A stretch of 5,302 nucleotides of DNA from an uncultured Lachnospiraceae bacterium (GTDB lineage Bacteria > Bacillota > Clostridia > Lachnospirales > Lachnospiraceae), in assembly GCA_947589175.1 (NCBI GenBank), contig CANPZR010000195.1:1-5302 (forward strand), written 5' to 3'. A model generated the notes under the pieces. That model did not search any database. It had not been told where the DNA came from and worked only from the letters and a program-made list of their open reading frames with translations. How positions within the stretch are numbered: the stretch's first letter is position 1; every line of letters begins with the position of its first letter. Below, piece after piece: positions 1 to 5,302 of this stretch. Both the position numbers and the translations under genes were made by a program.

Positions 1-284
1 AAATCATTGGCGATGGCCATCATAATTGGGGTGTTGTCGCTGAGACACTCCACGTGGAACCTGGCTCCGCCTATGAGCTCGCTGGCGCCCTTGGCAAAGT
101 CGCAGACCATGTGACTTGCCGTGGCAGCGCTGCCGCCGTTGCCCATGGTGTAGATCGTGCCGCCTCGGACCCTGGCGTCCATAATGGCGTTGACGGCGTC
201 GTTTAGCTCGTCCAAATCAAGGCTACGTAGCACCTCGATCTCCGTCTCTATGTATCTGCGCATGTTCTCTTTGAGGTCGATCAT
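1..284 (-). CDS. gmhA: D-sedoheptulose-7-phosphate isomerase (GmhA-like SIS domain), N-terminal part
   Basis: This is the first 94 codons of a SIS-domain protein that runs off the left edge, so the C-terminal half is not visible. GmhA converts sedoheptulose 7-phosphate to D-glycero-D-manno-heptose 7-phosphate in the cytoplasm, the first step of nucleotide-heptose synthesis. The sequence shows an N-terminal helix region (about residues 1-40), then the phosphosugar-binding loop MGNGGSAATASH at 47-58, and a SDNTPIMMAIAND segment at 82-94, both typical of GmhA-like SIS proteins. By my by-eye alignment, the catalytic Glu65 of E. coli GmhA corresponds to Asp62 here. The ATG at 282-284 is preceded by AGGAGA with a 7-nt spacer and lies 1 nt after the galE stop, so the start is well supported. 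It shares the operon with hddA, gmhB and a probable hddC, which points to a heptose role rather than another SIS function. The family call is secure; the exact substrate rests on the neighbours. Confidence 0.88.
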   Translation of the reverse strand, partial: MIDLKENMRRYIETEIEVLRSLDLDELNDAVNAIMDARVRGGTIYTMGNGGSAATASHMVCDFAKGASELIGGARFHVECLSDNTPIMMAIAND

Positions 285-285
285 A

Positions 286-1257
286 TCAGTATCTCCTGTC
301 TATCTCCCAGTTCCAGGCGTCGGCAAGTATCTCTTCTATGCTACTGTGGACGGGTTCCCAGCCGAGGACGTACCTTGCTTTCTCATTTGATGCCACCAAT
401 GACGCCGGGTCGCCGTCGCGCCTTCCAGCCAGATTGTAGGGGACAGGCCTGCCGGTCACTTTCTCAAGGGCTTTTATCATCTCAAGAACCGTAAAGCCCG
501 TGTTGCTGCCAAGATTAAAGCAGTCGGAGCGGTCGTTCTCCATTATGTGTTTGAGCCCCAGATAGTGGGCCTCAGCTAAATCAAGGACGTGGATGAAATC
601 CCGGATACAACTCCCGTCCCTGGTGTCGTAATCTGTGCCGAACACGCTGAAGGGCTTATTGTTGAGGGCCGCCTTGACCATAACGGGGATAAGATGTGTT
701 TCCGGGTCATGGGCCTCGCCGATGCTGCTGTCCTTGGAGTCGCCCGCCGCGCAGAAATAGCGGAACGCGCAATAGCGAAGTCCGTAGGCGCGCTCATAAT
801 CGGCCAGCAGGTGCTCACCGATGAGCTTTGTCATCCCGTAGGGGTTTATCGGCAATTGAGGGTGGTTCTCATCCATGGGAATATATTGGGGCTCTCCAAA
901 GGTGGACGCCGAGGAGGAGAACACGAAATATTTGATCCCGTGCTCCACGCAAGAGTCCAGCAGAGTCTGCATGTTGGTCACATTGTTGCGGTAGTACCTT
1001 GCTGGCCTTATGACCGAGTCGGGGACGGAGGCAAAGGCGGCAAAATGGAGTACGGCATCAAAGCACTCCTCCGACATGAGCTTGTCCAGCAAGGCCTTAT
1101 CGCCAAAATCACCCTGAACAAATTTACCGCAGACAACGGCCTCCTTGTGACCGTCGCTCAAGTCGTCCAGAACAACCGTGTCTATTCCCTTTTCATTCAG
1201 CAACCGGTTAGTGTGGCTGCCAATGTACCCGGCTCCACCGGTGATAAGTATCTTCAT
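286..1257 (-). CDS. galE: UDP-glucose 4-epimerase family protein (GalE)
   Basis: This 323-residue extended short-chain dehydrogenase/reductase probably interconverts UDP-glucose and UDP-galactose, or the GlcNAc/GalNAc pair, in the cytoplasm to feed glycan synthesis. The NAD-binding TGGAGYIG lies at residues 6-13, DDLSDGH at 31-37, the catalytic-Ser region FSSSASTFG at 113-121, and the YxxxK pair at Tyr140/Lys144. HDPETHLIP follows at 183-191 and the C-terminal GRRDGDPA at 278-285. The length is close to E. coli GalE (338). Two positions differ from the usual pattern: the RYFN sugar-nucleotide motif is RYFC (Cys169), and by eye the E. coli gatekeeper Tyr299 aligns with Leu287, so donor specificity cannot be read. 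The ATG gives the canonical MKILITGGAGYIG start and overlaps the gmhB stop by 4 nt. No strong Shine-Dalgarno is seen, so translation is probably coupled. Placement between gmhB and gmhA is compatible with simple UDP-Gal supply or with action on a heptose nucleotide; the first is more likely. Confidence 0.9.
   Translation of the reverse strand: MKILITGGAGYIGSHTNRLLNEKGIDTVVLDDLSDGHKEAVVCGKFVQGDFGDKALLDKLMSEECFDAVLHFAAFASVPDSVIRPARYYRNNVTNMQTLLDSCVEHGIKYFVFSSSASTFGEPQYIPMDENHPQLPINPYGMTKLIGEHLLADYERAYGLRYCAFRYFCAAGDSKDSSIGEAHDPETHLIPVMVKAALNNKPFSVFGTDYDTRDGSCIRDFIHVLDLAEAHYLGLKHIMENDRSDCFNLGSNTGFTVLEMIKALEKVTGRPVPYNLAGRRDGDPASLVASNEKARYVLGWEPVHSSIEEILADAWNWEIDRRY
292..297 (-). promoter_or_regulatory. 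Ribosome binding site of gmhA inside the end of galE
   Basis: The minus strand reads AGGAGA, 7 nt before the gmhA ATG. It overlaps the last codons of galE, which supports coupled translation and fixes the gmhA start. Confidence 0.75.
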
Positions 1258-1742
1258 AAGGAATACCCCGCTAAAATCATGTTTGCCGCCTGGGGAAGGC
1301 TGTTTGTGAGGATGGTGCGGACCCCGTATCTTTTTCCGGCCTTCACGTCGGTGTCGCTGTCACCCACCATCCAGGATCGGCTTTTGTCTATGTCAAAGTC
1401 CTTTTCTGCCATGAGGAAGAGGCCAATGTCCGGCTTCCGGCATGTACACTCCCCATCGGCGTGAGGGCAGATATAGATGGCGTCAATGTAGGCACCGCGC
1501 TTTGCAAGCTCGCTTTGCAGATATTGGTGGACCGTTTCCACCTGCTCCATGGTCAACATCCCGCGGGCAACACCACGCTGGTTGGTTACTACGATCACCA
1601 GGAATCCGGCGTCGCTCAGGCGCTTTATTGCCTCTGCCACGCCGGGAAGAATCTCGAAATCCTCCGGGGTGCTTATATAGTGGTGTGGAGCGGCCTGACG
1701 GTTTATGAGGCCGTCCCTGTCCAGAAATACTGCATTACGCAA
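1254..1742 (-). CDS. gmhB: D-glycero-D-manno-heptose-1,7-bisphosphate 7-phosphatase (GmhB)
   Basis: This 162-residue HAD-superfamily phosphatase should remove the 7-phosphate from heptose 1,7-bisphosphate, leaving heptose 1-phosphate for nucleotidyl transfer. The nucleophile motif is FLDRDG with Asp8 and Asp10. Motif II is VTNQRG at 52-57, Lys103 lies in CRKPD, and the acidic motif is VGDSDTD at 126-132. A structural zinc site is visible as Cys92-x-His94 and Cys99-x-Cys101. These features match the GmhB/histidinol-phosphatase group, and the length is slightly below the roughly 175-190 residues usual for GmhB. The start is TTG: an in-frame TGA lies just upstream, and TTG gives the family-typical MRNAVFLDRDG. 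A GGTGAT stretch 6 nt upstream can serve as a ribosome site. It overlaps hddA by 8 nt and galE by 4 nt. A histidinol phosphatase would share the motifs, but the heptose neighbours favour GmhB. Confidence 0.9.
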   Translation of the reverse strand: MRNAVFLDRDGLINRQAAPHHYISTPEDFEILPGVAEAIKRLSDAGFLVIVVTNQRGVARGMLTMEQVETVHQYLQSELAKRGAYIDAIYICPHADGECTCRKPDIGLFLMAEKDFDIDKSRSWMVGDSDTDVKAGKRYGVRTILTNSLPQAANMILAGYSL

Positions 1743-2703
1743 AGAAAATCACCCGGCTCCCGCGCAACGACGGATGGAAATAGGTGCGGGGCAGGCCGGT
1801 GGCTTTCTCCACCGCGCTCTGCTTGTCCTCGTCACAGTAGAAGAGCAAAAACCCTCCGCCGCCGGCTCCAAGGAGCTTTCCGCCTACGGCACCGGCCTCT
1901 ATGGCCTTTTGGTAGAGATCATTTATCGGGCCGCTGCTGATGGCGGAGGCCAGTTGCCTCTTACGAAGCCACCCTTCATGGAGCATTTTCCCGAAATGTT
2001 CGGTAAATCCGTTCTCCGTAAGCTCCCGGTACATCTCCCCAGCCTGGTCCCTCATAAAGTCCAGAGTTTCCAGCTTGGAGGCGGTGTTTTGCTTCTGCTC
2101 GGTGAGTATCGTGTTGGCGTCGCGGGTAATACCGGTGTAAAGCAGCAACAATTTCTGCCGCATAAGCCGGGCGTCAGAATCATCAAGATATATTCTGTGC
2201 CGCTCTACGGTGCCGTCCTGGTTGAACCTGAAATAATTTGTCCCGCCATAGGCCGCCGCGTACTGATCCTGCTTGCCGATGGGGTGCTTCAGGATGCTGA
2301 TCTCCACCTCACAAGCCTGCCGGGCAAGCTCCTCAGCCGAGGGGGTGTAGCCGTTGTATGTGTGTAGCGCGTTCAGGAGTCCCACCGTAAAGGCGCTTGA
2401 GGAGCCGAGACCGGTGCCGGAGGGGATGTCAGCGATAGAGGTTATCTCTATACCGCCCTTTATCCCAACGAGCTTCATGCACTCACGAATAAGCTCGTGG
2501 TGGAGGTCCTTCACTTCATCAACGATCTCGGTCCTTGAGTAGCTGGCACGTATCCTGTCGTCGAATTTCTTGTTGACGGTTATATAGATGTATTTGTTGA
2601 TCCCGCAGCTTACAACAGCTCCGCCGTTCTTTGCATAATAGTCAGGGAGATCAGTCCCGCCGCCTGTGAAGCTAATTCGAAGCGGAGTTTTGGTAATAAT
2701 CAT
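1735..2703 (-). CDS. hddA: D-glycero-alpha-D-manno-heptose-7-phosphate kinase (HddA)
   Basis: This 322-residue GHMP-family kinase is expected to phosphorylate heptose 7-phosphate at the anomeric carbon using ATP, giving the alpha-1,7-bisphosphate. This step marks the GDP-heptose branch; the ADP-heptose route of LPS uses the fused HldE enzyme and the beta anomer. The sequence shows the N-terminal TPLRISFTGGGTDLPDYY at 6-23, the ATP loop PSGTGLGSSSAF at 94-105, GKQDQYAAAYGG at 143-154 with probable catalytic Asp146, and the C-terminal GHMP motif KLLGAGGGGFLLF at 276-288. The length is near what I expect for the family, and no key motif is missing. The ATG is preceded by GAGGAA with a 9-nt spacer. 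It follows the largest gap in the operon (74 nt) and overlaps gmhB by 8 nt. L-fucose kinase-like GHMP proteins share motifs, but the gmhB/gmhA context supports HddA. Confidence 0.93.
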   Translation of the reverse strand: MIITKTPLRISFTGGGTDLPDYYAKNGGAVVSCGINKYIYITVNKKFDDRIRASYSRTEIVDEVKDLHHELIRECMKLVGIKGGIEITSIADIPSGTGLGSSSAFTVGLLNALHTYNGYTPSAEELARQACEVEISILKHPIGKQDQYAAAYGGTNYFRFNQDGTVERHRIYLDDSDARLMRQKLLLLYTGITRDANTILTEQKQNTASKLETLDFMRDQAGEMYRELTENGFTEHFGKMLHEGWLRKRQLASAISSGPINDLYQKAIEAGAVGGKLLGAGGGGFLLFYCDEDKQSAVEKATGLPRTYFHPSLRGSRVIFFA

Positions 2704-2777
2704 ATGATTTCATTCCTCGTTTGTGTGTAAGAGAAAAGATAAAACTCGTTTGTCTGTTTTCCTTACTCTATGCTATT
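2704..2777 (-). other. Leader region of hddA, largest intergenic gap in the operon
   Basis: This 74-nt AT-rich gap separates the methyltransferase stop from hddA. It holds the hddA ribosome site (GAGGAA at 2713-2718). A 9-bp direct repeat, ACAAACGAG on the minus strand, occurs at 2716-2724 and 2745-2753, and the first copy overlaps that ribosome site. No rho-independent terminator hairpin and no convincing -35/-10 pair was recognised, so read-through from upstream is assumed. Confidence 0.4.
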
Positions 2778-3691
2778 TCAGGGAATGGCGTATAGAACAG
2801 TTTCACTACCGTCACTTTTATGGCACCTGATATACAACTTGTATTCTGGAACAATTTCATGTACATATTCCGCAATTCGGATCATGTCCTCATCGTTATG
2901 ATATATACAGATTGTAAGTTTAGGTCGATTGCGCAATATTACCTGTCTGGCACCCCTCAGTGCCTCTATCTCGGATCCTTCTATGTCCATCTTGATCCAT
3001 GTGGCGTCCTGACATTCCGGCACCGCGTCTATATTGATAACTGGTATGCTTACCACATTACCTTCATCTATGCTATTGTCACTATGGGCGCTGAAGAACG
3101 GTCCCTCGCCGGTAAACGAGATGATTTTCTCCTCATCAGATAAGCCCTTTTGTATAATCGTTACGTCCTTTCTCTTGCCAAAGAACTTTCTAATCAGATC
3201 GCAATTCTCTTCATTTGGCTCAAAAATAACGATTCGTCTGATGGCCTTACCTGCTCTTTTTACCGTATCAATAAACTGCTGTGTTGTATCGCCGGTATAC
3301 CCCCCCCGTCAATAAACACCTCATCATCGTTTATTTCGACTATATCTTTGACAAAATATTGATCGCCCTCACAGTACCATTCCGGCTTTAATGGAGTACC
3401 ATCAATTCTATGCTGAACCACACCTCTCCAAATCTCCCTTGATTTATCGTCTGCCAGCATAGCCAACATTTTTTCCGCGCGTTCAGAGTTTTCCGCATAA
3501 AAGGCCTTACTTTTCTTCATACTTTCAGCCTCTATTTCATCTCTGGCCTCATCATGATATCCGCCCATCCAAACGCCGACCTTCCGCGTTATGCCGTGGG
3601 CTTTCATCCAAACAAGGATACGAAATGTAACATAGTTGTGTTGCATTTTGTGGTAAACAGCTTTAACCGCTTTTTCAATCGTCTTCTTCAT
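2778..3691 (-). pseudogene. FkbM-family SAM-dependent methyltransferase, split by a -1 frameshift in a G8 tract
   Basis: The product would be an FkbM-type O-methyltransferase, a family that often decorates capsule and exopolysaccharide sugars. As written, the ATG-initiated frame (3260-3691) reads 131 matching residues, then 12 unrelated ones, and stops. Adding one G to the G8 run (3300-3307) restores about 304 residues with no other stop. The restored protein has an N-terminal region (1-125) of the kind seen in capsule-cluster FkbM proteins. SAM motif I is FIDGGGYTGDT (126-136), the acidic IFEPN follows at 156-160, and the family hallmark IKMDIEGSE lies at 233-241. The ATG is preceded by AAGGGAG with a 7-nt spacer, 18 nt after the nucleotidyltransferase stop. 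Everything outside the tract looks intact, so the lesion is recent, reversible or artefactual. Its base composition is visibly more AT-rich than that of hddA-gmhB-galE. The methyl acceptor is unknown; a heptose is a contextual guess. Confidence 0.85.
3300..3307 (-). repeat. Homopolymeric G8 tract (C8 on plus strand) at the methyltransferase SAM motif
   Basis: Eight consecutive C on the plus strand encode the Gly-Gly-Gly of SAM motif I on the minus strand. Nine G give the in-frame DGGGYTGDT; eight G send translation to a stop at 3260-3262. The tract length is in the range where slipped-strand variation and sequencing indels both occur. Confidence 0.9.
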
Positions 3692-3698
3692 GATGTCT

Positions 3699-3705
3699 CT
3701 CCCTT
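3699..3705 (-). promoter_or_regulatory. Ribosome binding site of the FkbM methyltransferase
   Basis: AAGGGAG on the minus strand, 7 nt before the ATG at 3689-3691. The intact site suggests the 5' part of this frameshifted gene is still translated. Confidence 0.65.
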
Positions 3706-3709
3706 GTCA

Positions 3710-4420
3710 TTATTTTATGTACTCTGTCCACTCCGCCTCAGCTCTCTTATAGTTCTCCAATGTTCCTATATCAATAAGATACCCCTCAGTATTCCAACCG
3801 GCCATTTTGCCAATCAGCTTAGGGAGAACATCTTTTCCGAAGTCCAGCGGTGTCTTATCTGGGTCGAGATAATCAAAAATCCGCCCGTCGGCGATATACA
3901 TCCCGGCATTGGCAAGATCACTTTTTGGACATTTCGGTTTCTCCGCAAACTCAACGATGCGGCCTTCCGCGTCAAGCTCCGCGATGCCGCACTGCTCAGG
4001 AACATTTGTATGGAACAGCGCCATTGTCAAAAGCACCCCATGCTCCTCATGAAACCGCCGGAAGGAGGTTAAATTGGCGTCCGTCAGGTTGTCAGCGTAA
4101 CAGATGAGGAAGTCCTTCTCGCCCTGTACGAAATCACGGTTTGCCCGAATAGTCCCGCCGCTACCCAAAATCTCCGCCTCAAAGGTCTCGTAGGCGTTCA
4201 AGCCGGTTTTCTCAGCGTTGTAAGCCCGTAAAAATTCCCGCACCGGCTCAGGCAGGTAGTGAGTATTCACCAGCACATCCGTGACGCCGTGCTTTCGCAA
4301 CAGACTGAACCACCAGCCAAGCAACGGTATACCGTGGATCGGCACCATACATTTCGGTATTGTATCTGTGATGGGCCGCAGACGTGTTCCAAAGCCCGCG
4401 GCAAGCAAAAAAGCTTTCAC
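3710..4420 (-). CDS. hddC: Sugar-1-phosphate nucleotidyltransferase, probable heptose-1-phosphate guanylyltransferase (HddC)
   Basis: This 236-residue NTP_transferase-family enzyme probably joins GTP and D-glycero-alpha-D-manno-heptose 1-phosphate to give GDP-heptose, the last step of the pathway whose other enzymes lie downstream. The nucleotide-binding signature LAAGFGTRLRP is at residues 6-16 with Lys23 following. The metal-binding Asp110 lies in CYADN. Further motifs are FAEKP (158-162), NAGMY (171-175) and LIDIGT (215-220). No C-terminal left-handed beta-helix is present, so it is a single-domain form. The start is set at GTG 4418-4420: it begins directly before the first beta strand, overlaps the upstream stop in GTGA, and has AAGGAG 4 nt upstream. 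An ATG at 4481-4483 would add 21 unconserved residues and a 67-nt overlap. The fold and reaction class are certain. Use of GTP and heptose is inferred from hddA, gmhB and gmhA; a mannose- or glucose-1-phosphate enzyme would look similar. Confidence 0.8.
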   Translation of the reverse strand: MKAFLLAAGFGTRLRPITDTIPKCMVPIHGIPLLGWWFSLLRKHGVTDVLVNTHYLPEPVREFLRAYNAEKTGLNAYETFEAEILGSGGTIRANRDFVQGEKDFLICYADNLTDANLTSFRRFHEEHGVLLTMALFHTNVPEQCGIAELDAEGRIVEFAEKPKCPKSDLANAGMYIADGRIFDYLDPDKTPLDFGKDVLPKLIGKMAGWNTEGYLIDIGTLENYKRAEAEWTEYIK

Positions 4421-5157
4421 TTTGCTCCTTTTCTTGACAGAACAACTCCGATTGTTTTGAACAGAATTTTTATATCCATCCAAAGGGAGCGGTTCCTCAC
4501 ATAATACATTTCAAGCACTTGCCGTTCGCCCGACTCGTATGTACAGTCGCTTCTGCCGGAGGTCTGCCAATAACCTGTTATGCCTGACTTCACTTGCAGA
4601 AGCTCTGATAAATCGTGAGGCGGATAGAACAATGTCTCGTCTTGGGTCACAGGTCTTGGGCCTACGATAGACATTTCGTTTCGCAAAACATTTATTAACT
4701 GTGGCAATTCGTCTATACTGAATTTTCTCAGTATCTTTCCGGCTCTCGTTAGCCGCGGATCGTCATCGAGTTTTATCTTTTTCCTGTATTCAATTATCTG
4801 CTCCGATGTCAGGTATTTTTCCAGGTTATCCGCATCCGTTACCATCGTCCTGAATTTGAGCATATTGTATTGCCCGTTTTCCCCTACGCACACTCTGCGG
4901 TGAATAACAGGTCCGCCGTCCTCATGTTTTATCAAAACCGCGACGACCAGGAAAACTGGCGAAAGGAGAATAAGCGCTATAATGGAACAGGTCAGATCAA
5001 ACGCACGTTTGATGAAAAGATATAGATAGTTTTTCTTTCTGCCCACAACTGGCAGTTCCTGAACATTGGATGTACCCCCATCCACTTGTGCCGGATCACT
5101 TAACCCGTCAACTGGCGTGTTAAGCTCCAGGACAGCTGTGCTTTGTTCTCTGTCCAT
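4417..5157 (-). CDS. Undecaprenyl-phosphate sugar-phosphate transferase (WbaP/CpsE-type priming transferase, short form)
   Basis: This 246-residue bacterial sugar transferase should move a hexose-1-phosphate from a UDP-sugar to undecaprenyl phosphate at the inner face of the membrane, starting the glycan repeat unit. An unconserved hydrophilic N-terminus (1-43) is followed by one hydrophobic segment (about 53-77) of the re-entrant type. The catalytic domain then shows the KFRTM motif (101-105), FSIDELPQL (146-154) with the catalytic Asp149-Glu150 pair, SIVGPRP (163-169), and the C-terminal SGITGYWQTSGR (191-202). It lacks the extra N-terminal membrane helices of full-length WbaP/CpsE, so it is the short functional core. 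The ATG has AAGGAAG 7 nt upstream. It follows the kinase gene by 48 nt and overlaps the nucleotidyltransferase by 4 nt. The sugar transferred (galactose, glucose or N-acetylated sugar) cannot be read from sequence; galE in the operon makes galactose plausible. Confidence 0.92.
   Translation of the reverse strand: MDREQSTAVLELNTPVDGLSDPAQVDGGTSNVQELPVVGRKKNYLYLFIKRAFDLTCSIIALILLSPVFLVVAVLIKHEDGGPVIHRRVCVGENGQYNMLKFRTMVTDADNLEKYLTSEQIIEYRKKIKLDDDPRLTRAGKILRKFSIDELPQLINVLRNEMSIVGPRPVTQDETLFYPPHDLSELLQVKSGITGYWQTSGRSDCTYESGERQVLEMYYVRNRSLWMDIKILFKTIGVVLSRKGAK
4425..4430 (-). promoter_or_regulatory. Ribosome binding site deciding the GTG start of the nucleotidyltransferase
   Basis: AAGGAG on the minus strand lies 4 nt before the GTG, inside the last codons of the priming transferase gene. 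The spacing is short, but the GTGA stop/start overlap would help by coupling. Confidence 0.55.
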
Positions 5158-5164
5158 ATCTTAT

Positions 5165-5171
5165 CTTCCTT
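5165..5171 (-). promoter_or_regulatory. Ribosome binding site of the priming transferase
   Basis: AAGGAAG on the minus strand, 7 nt before the ATG at 5155-5157, in the 48-nt gap after the kinase gene. No terminator was recognised in that gap. Confidence 0.65.
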
Positions 5172-5205
5172 CCGTTTCAATCAAAGCCTTGTATGTTGGG
5201 TACAT

Positions 5206-5302
5206 TTACTGATTCGCCCCGCTGCTTTCCTCATAATACTTACTGCCGTAATATTTGCCATAATACCGGCCATAGTATTTTCCACTCTTTTTCCGATCCA
5301 CC
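5206..5302 (-). CDS. C-terminal tail of a probable capsular bacterial tyrosine kinase (BY-kinase, CpsD/Wzc-like)
   Basis: Only the last 31 codons and the TAA stop are in the window. The minus strand reads a Lys/Arg/Ser-containing stretch, then KYYGRYYGKYYGSKYY, then EESSGANQ and stop. Four Tyr-Tyr pairs spaced by Gly/Lys/Arg/Ser form the kind of C-terminal tyrosine cluster that BY-kinases of capsule loci autophosphorylate in trans. That phosphorylation controls polysaccharide chain assembly together with a membrane co-polymerase. Its place just before a priming sugar transferase is the classic cps gene order. The catalytic Walker motifs would lie outside the window, so the call rests on the tail and context alone. 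A Gly/Tyr-rich tail of an unrelated protein is the main alternative. Confidence 0.72.
   Translation of the reverse strand, partial: VDRKKSGKYYGRYYGKYYGSKYYEESSGANQ

Noticed and set aside
157..390. Short plus-strand open frame over the galE/gmhA junction
   Set aside because: It lies antisense to both genes, is serine-rich low-complexity, and has no domain.
589..1464. 291-residue plus-strand open frame opposite galE and gmhB
   Set aside because: It is antisense to two genes with full catalytic motifs, spans their junction and shows no recognisable domain.
1705..2367. 220-residue plus-strand open frame opposite hddA
   Set aside because: It mirrors the GC-rich coding strand of a clear GHMP kinase and has no family motifs or good ribosome site.
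2778..3056. Separate small gene of 92 codons starting at GTG
   Set aside because: It is the C-terminal third of the FkbM methyltransferase, continuous with open sequence back to the G8 tract; the GTG is an internal Val codon.
4421..4483. Upstream ATG start adding 21 residues to the nucleotidyltransferase
   Set aside because: The extension lies before the first beta strand, overlaps the sugar transferase by 67 nt, and the GTG at 4420 has a Shine-Dalgarno and a stop/start overlap.
5158..5205. Possible terminator or promoter between the kinase and the priming transferase
   Set aside because: No stable GC-rich hairpin with a T run and no clear -35/-10 pair; only a ribosome site is supported.

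Overview
The window reads as part of a surface-polysaccharide (capsule or S-layer-type glycan) locus of a Gram-positive bacterium, most likely a clostridial Firmicute. Two things suggest this. A separate short tyrosine-kinase ORF ends in a cluster of Tyr pairs next to a short priming glycosyltransferase, as in Firmicute cps loci. The heptose genes also belong to the GDP-heptose route, and no LPS-core genes are visible. The taxonomic call is inference from architecture only.

Every supported gene lies on the minus strand, so transcription runs from position 5302 towards 1. In that order: the last 31 codons of a BY-kinase-like protein (5206-5302); a membrane-bound priming sugar-phosphate transferase (4417-5157); a sugar-1-phosphate nucleotidyltransferase, probably HddC (3710-4420, GTG start); an FkbM-type methyltransferase broken by one missing base in a G8 run (2778-3691); the GHMP kinase HddA (1735-2703); the HAD phosphatase GmhB (1254-1742, TTG start); a GalE-type epimerase (286-1257); and the N-terminal half of the isomerase GmhA (1-284), which runs off the window. 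Successive junctions are +48, -4, +18, +74, -8, -4 and +1 nt, so the genes look like one translationally coupled operon. No internal terminator or convincing promoter was seen.

Functionally, GmhA, HddA, GmhB and HddC form a full set for sedoheptulose-7-phosphate -> D-glycero-D-manno-heptose-7-P -> alpha-1,7-bisphosphate -> alpha-1-phosphate -> GDP-heptose. GalE would supply UDP-galactose (or a related epimer). The priming transferase would start the repeat unit on undecaprenyl phosphate, and the tyrosine kinase would regulate chain assembly. The FkbM protein, if restored, could O-methylate a sugar of the glycan.

The most interesting feature is the frameshift. The G8 tract sits exactly on the SAM-binding motif of the methyltransferase. 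Adding one G restores a continuous reading frame of about 304 residues. This could be a phase-variable OFF state, a fresh mutation or a sequencing error. No RNA genes, CRISPR arrays, insertion sequences or plus-strand genes are supported.
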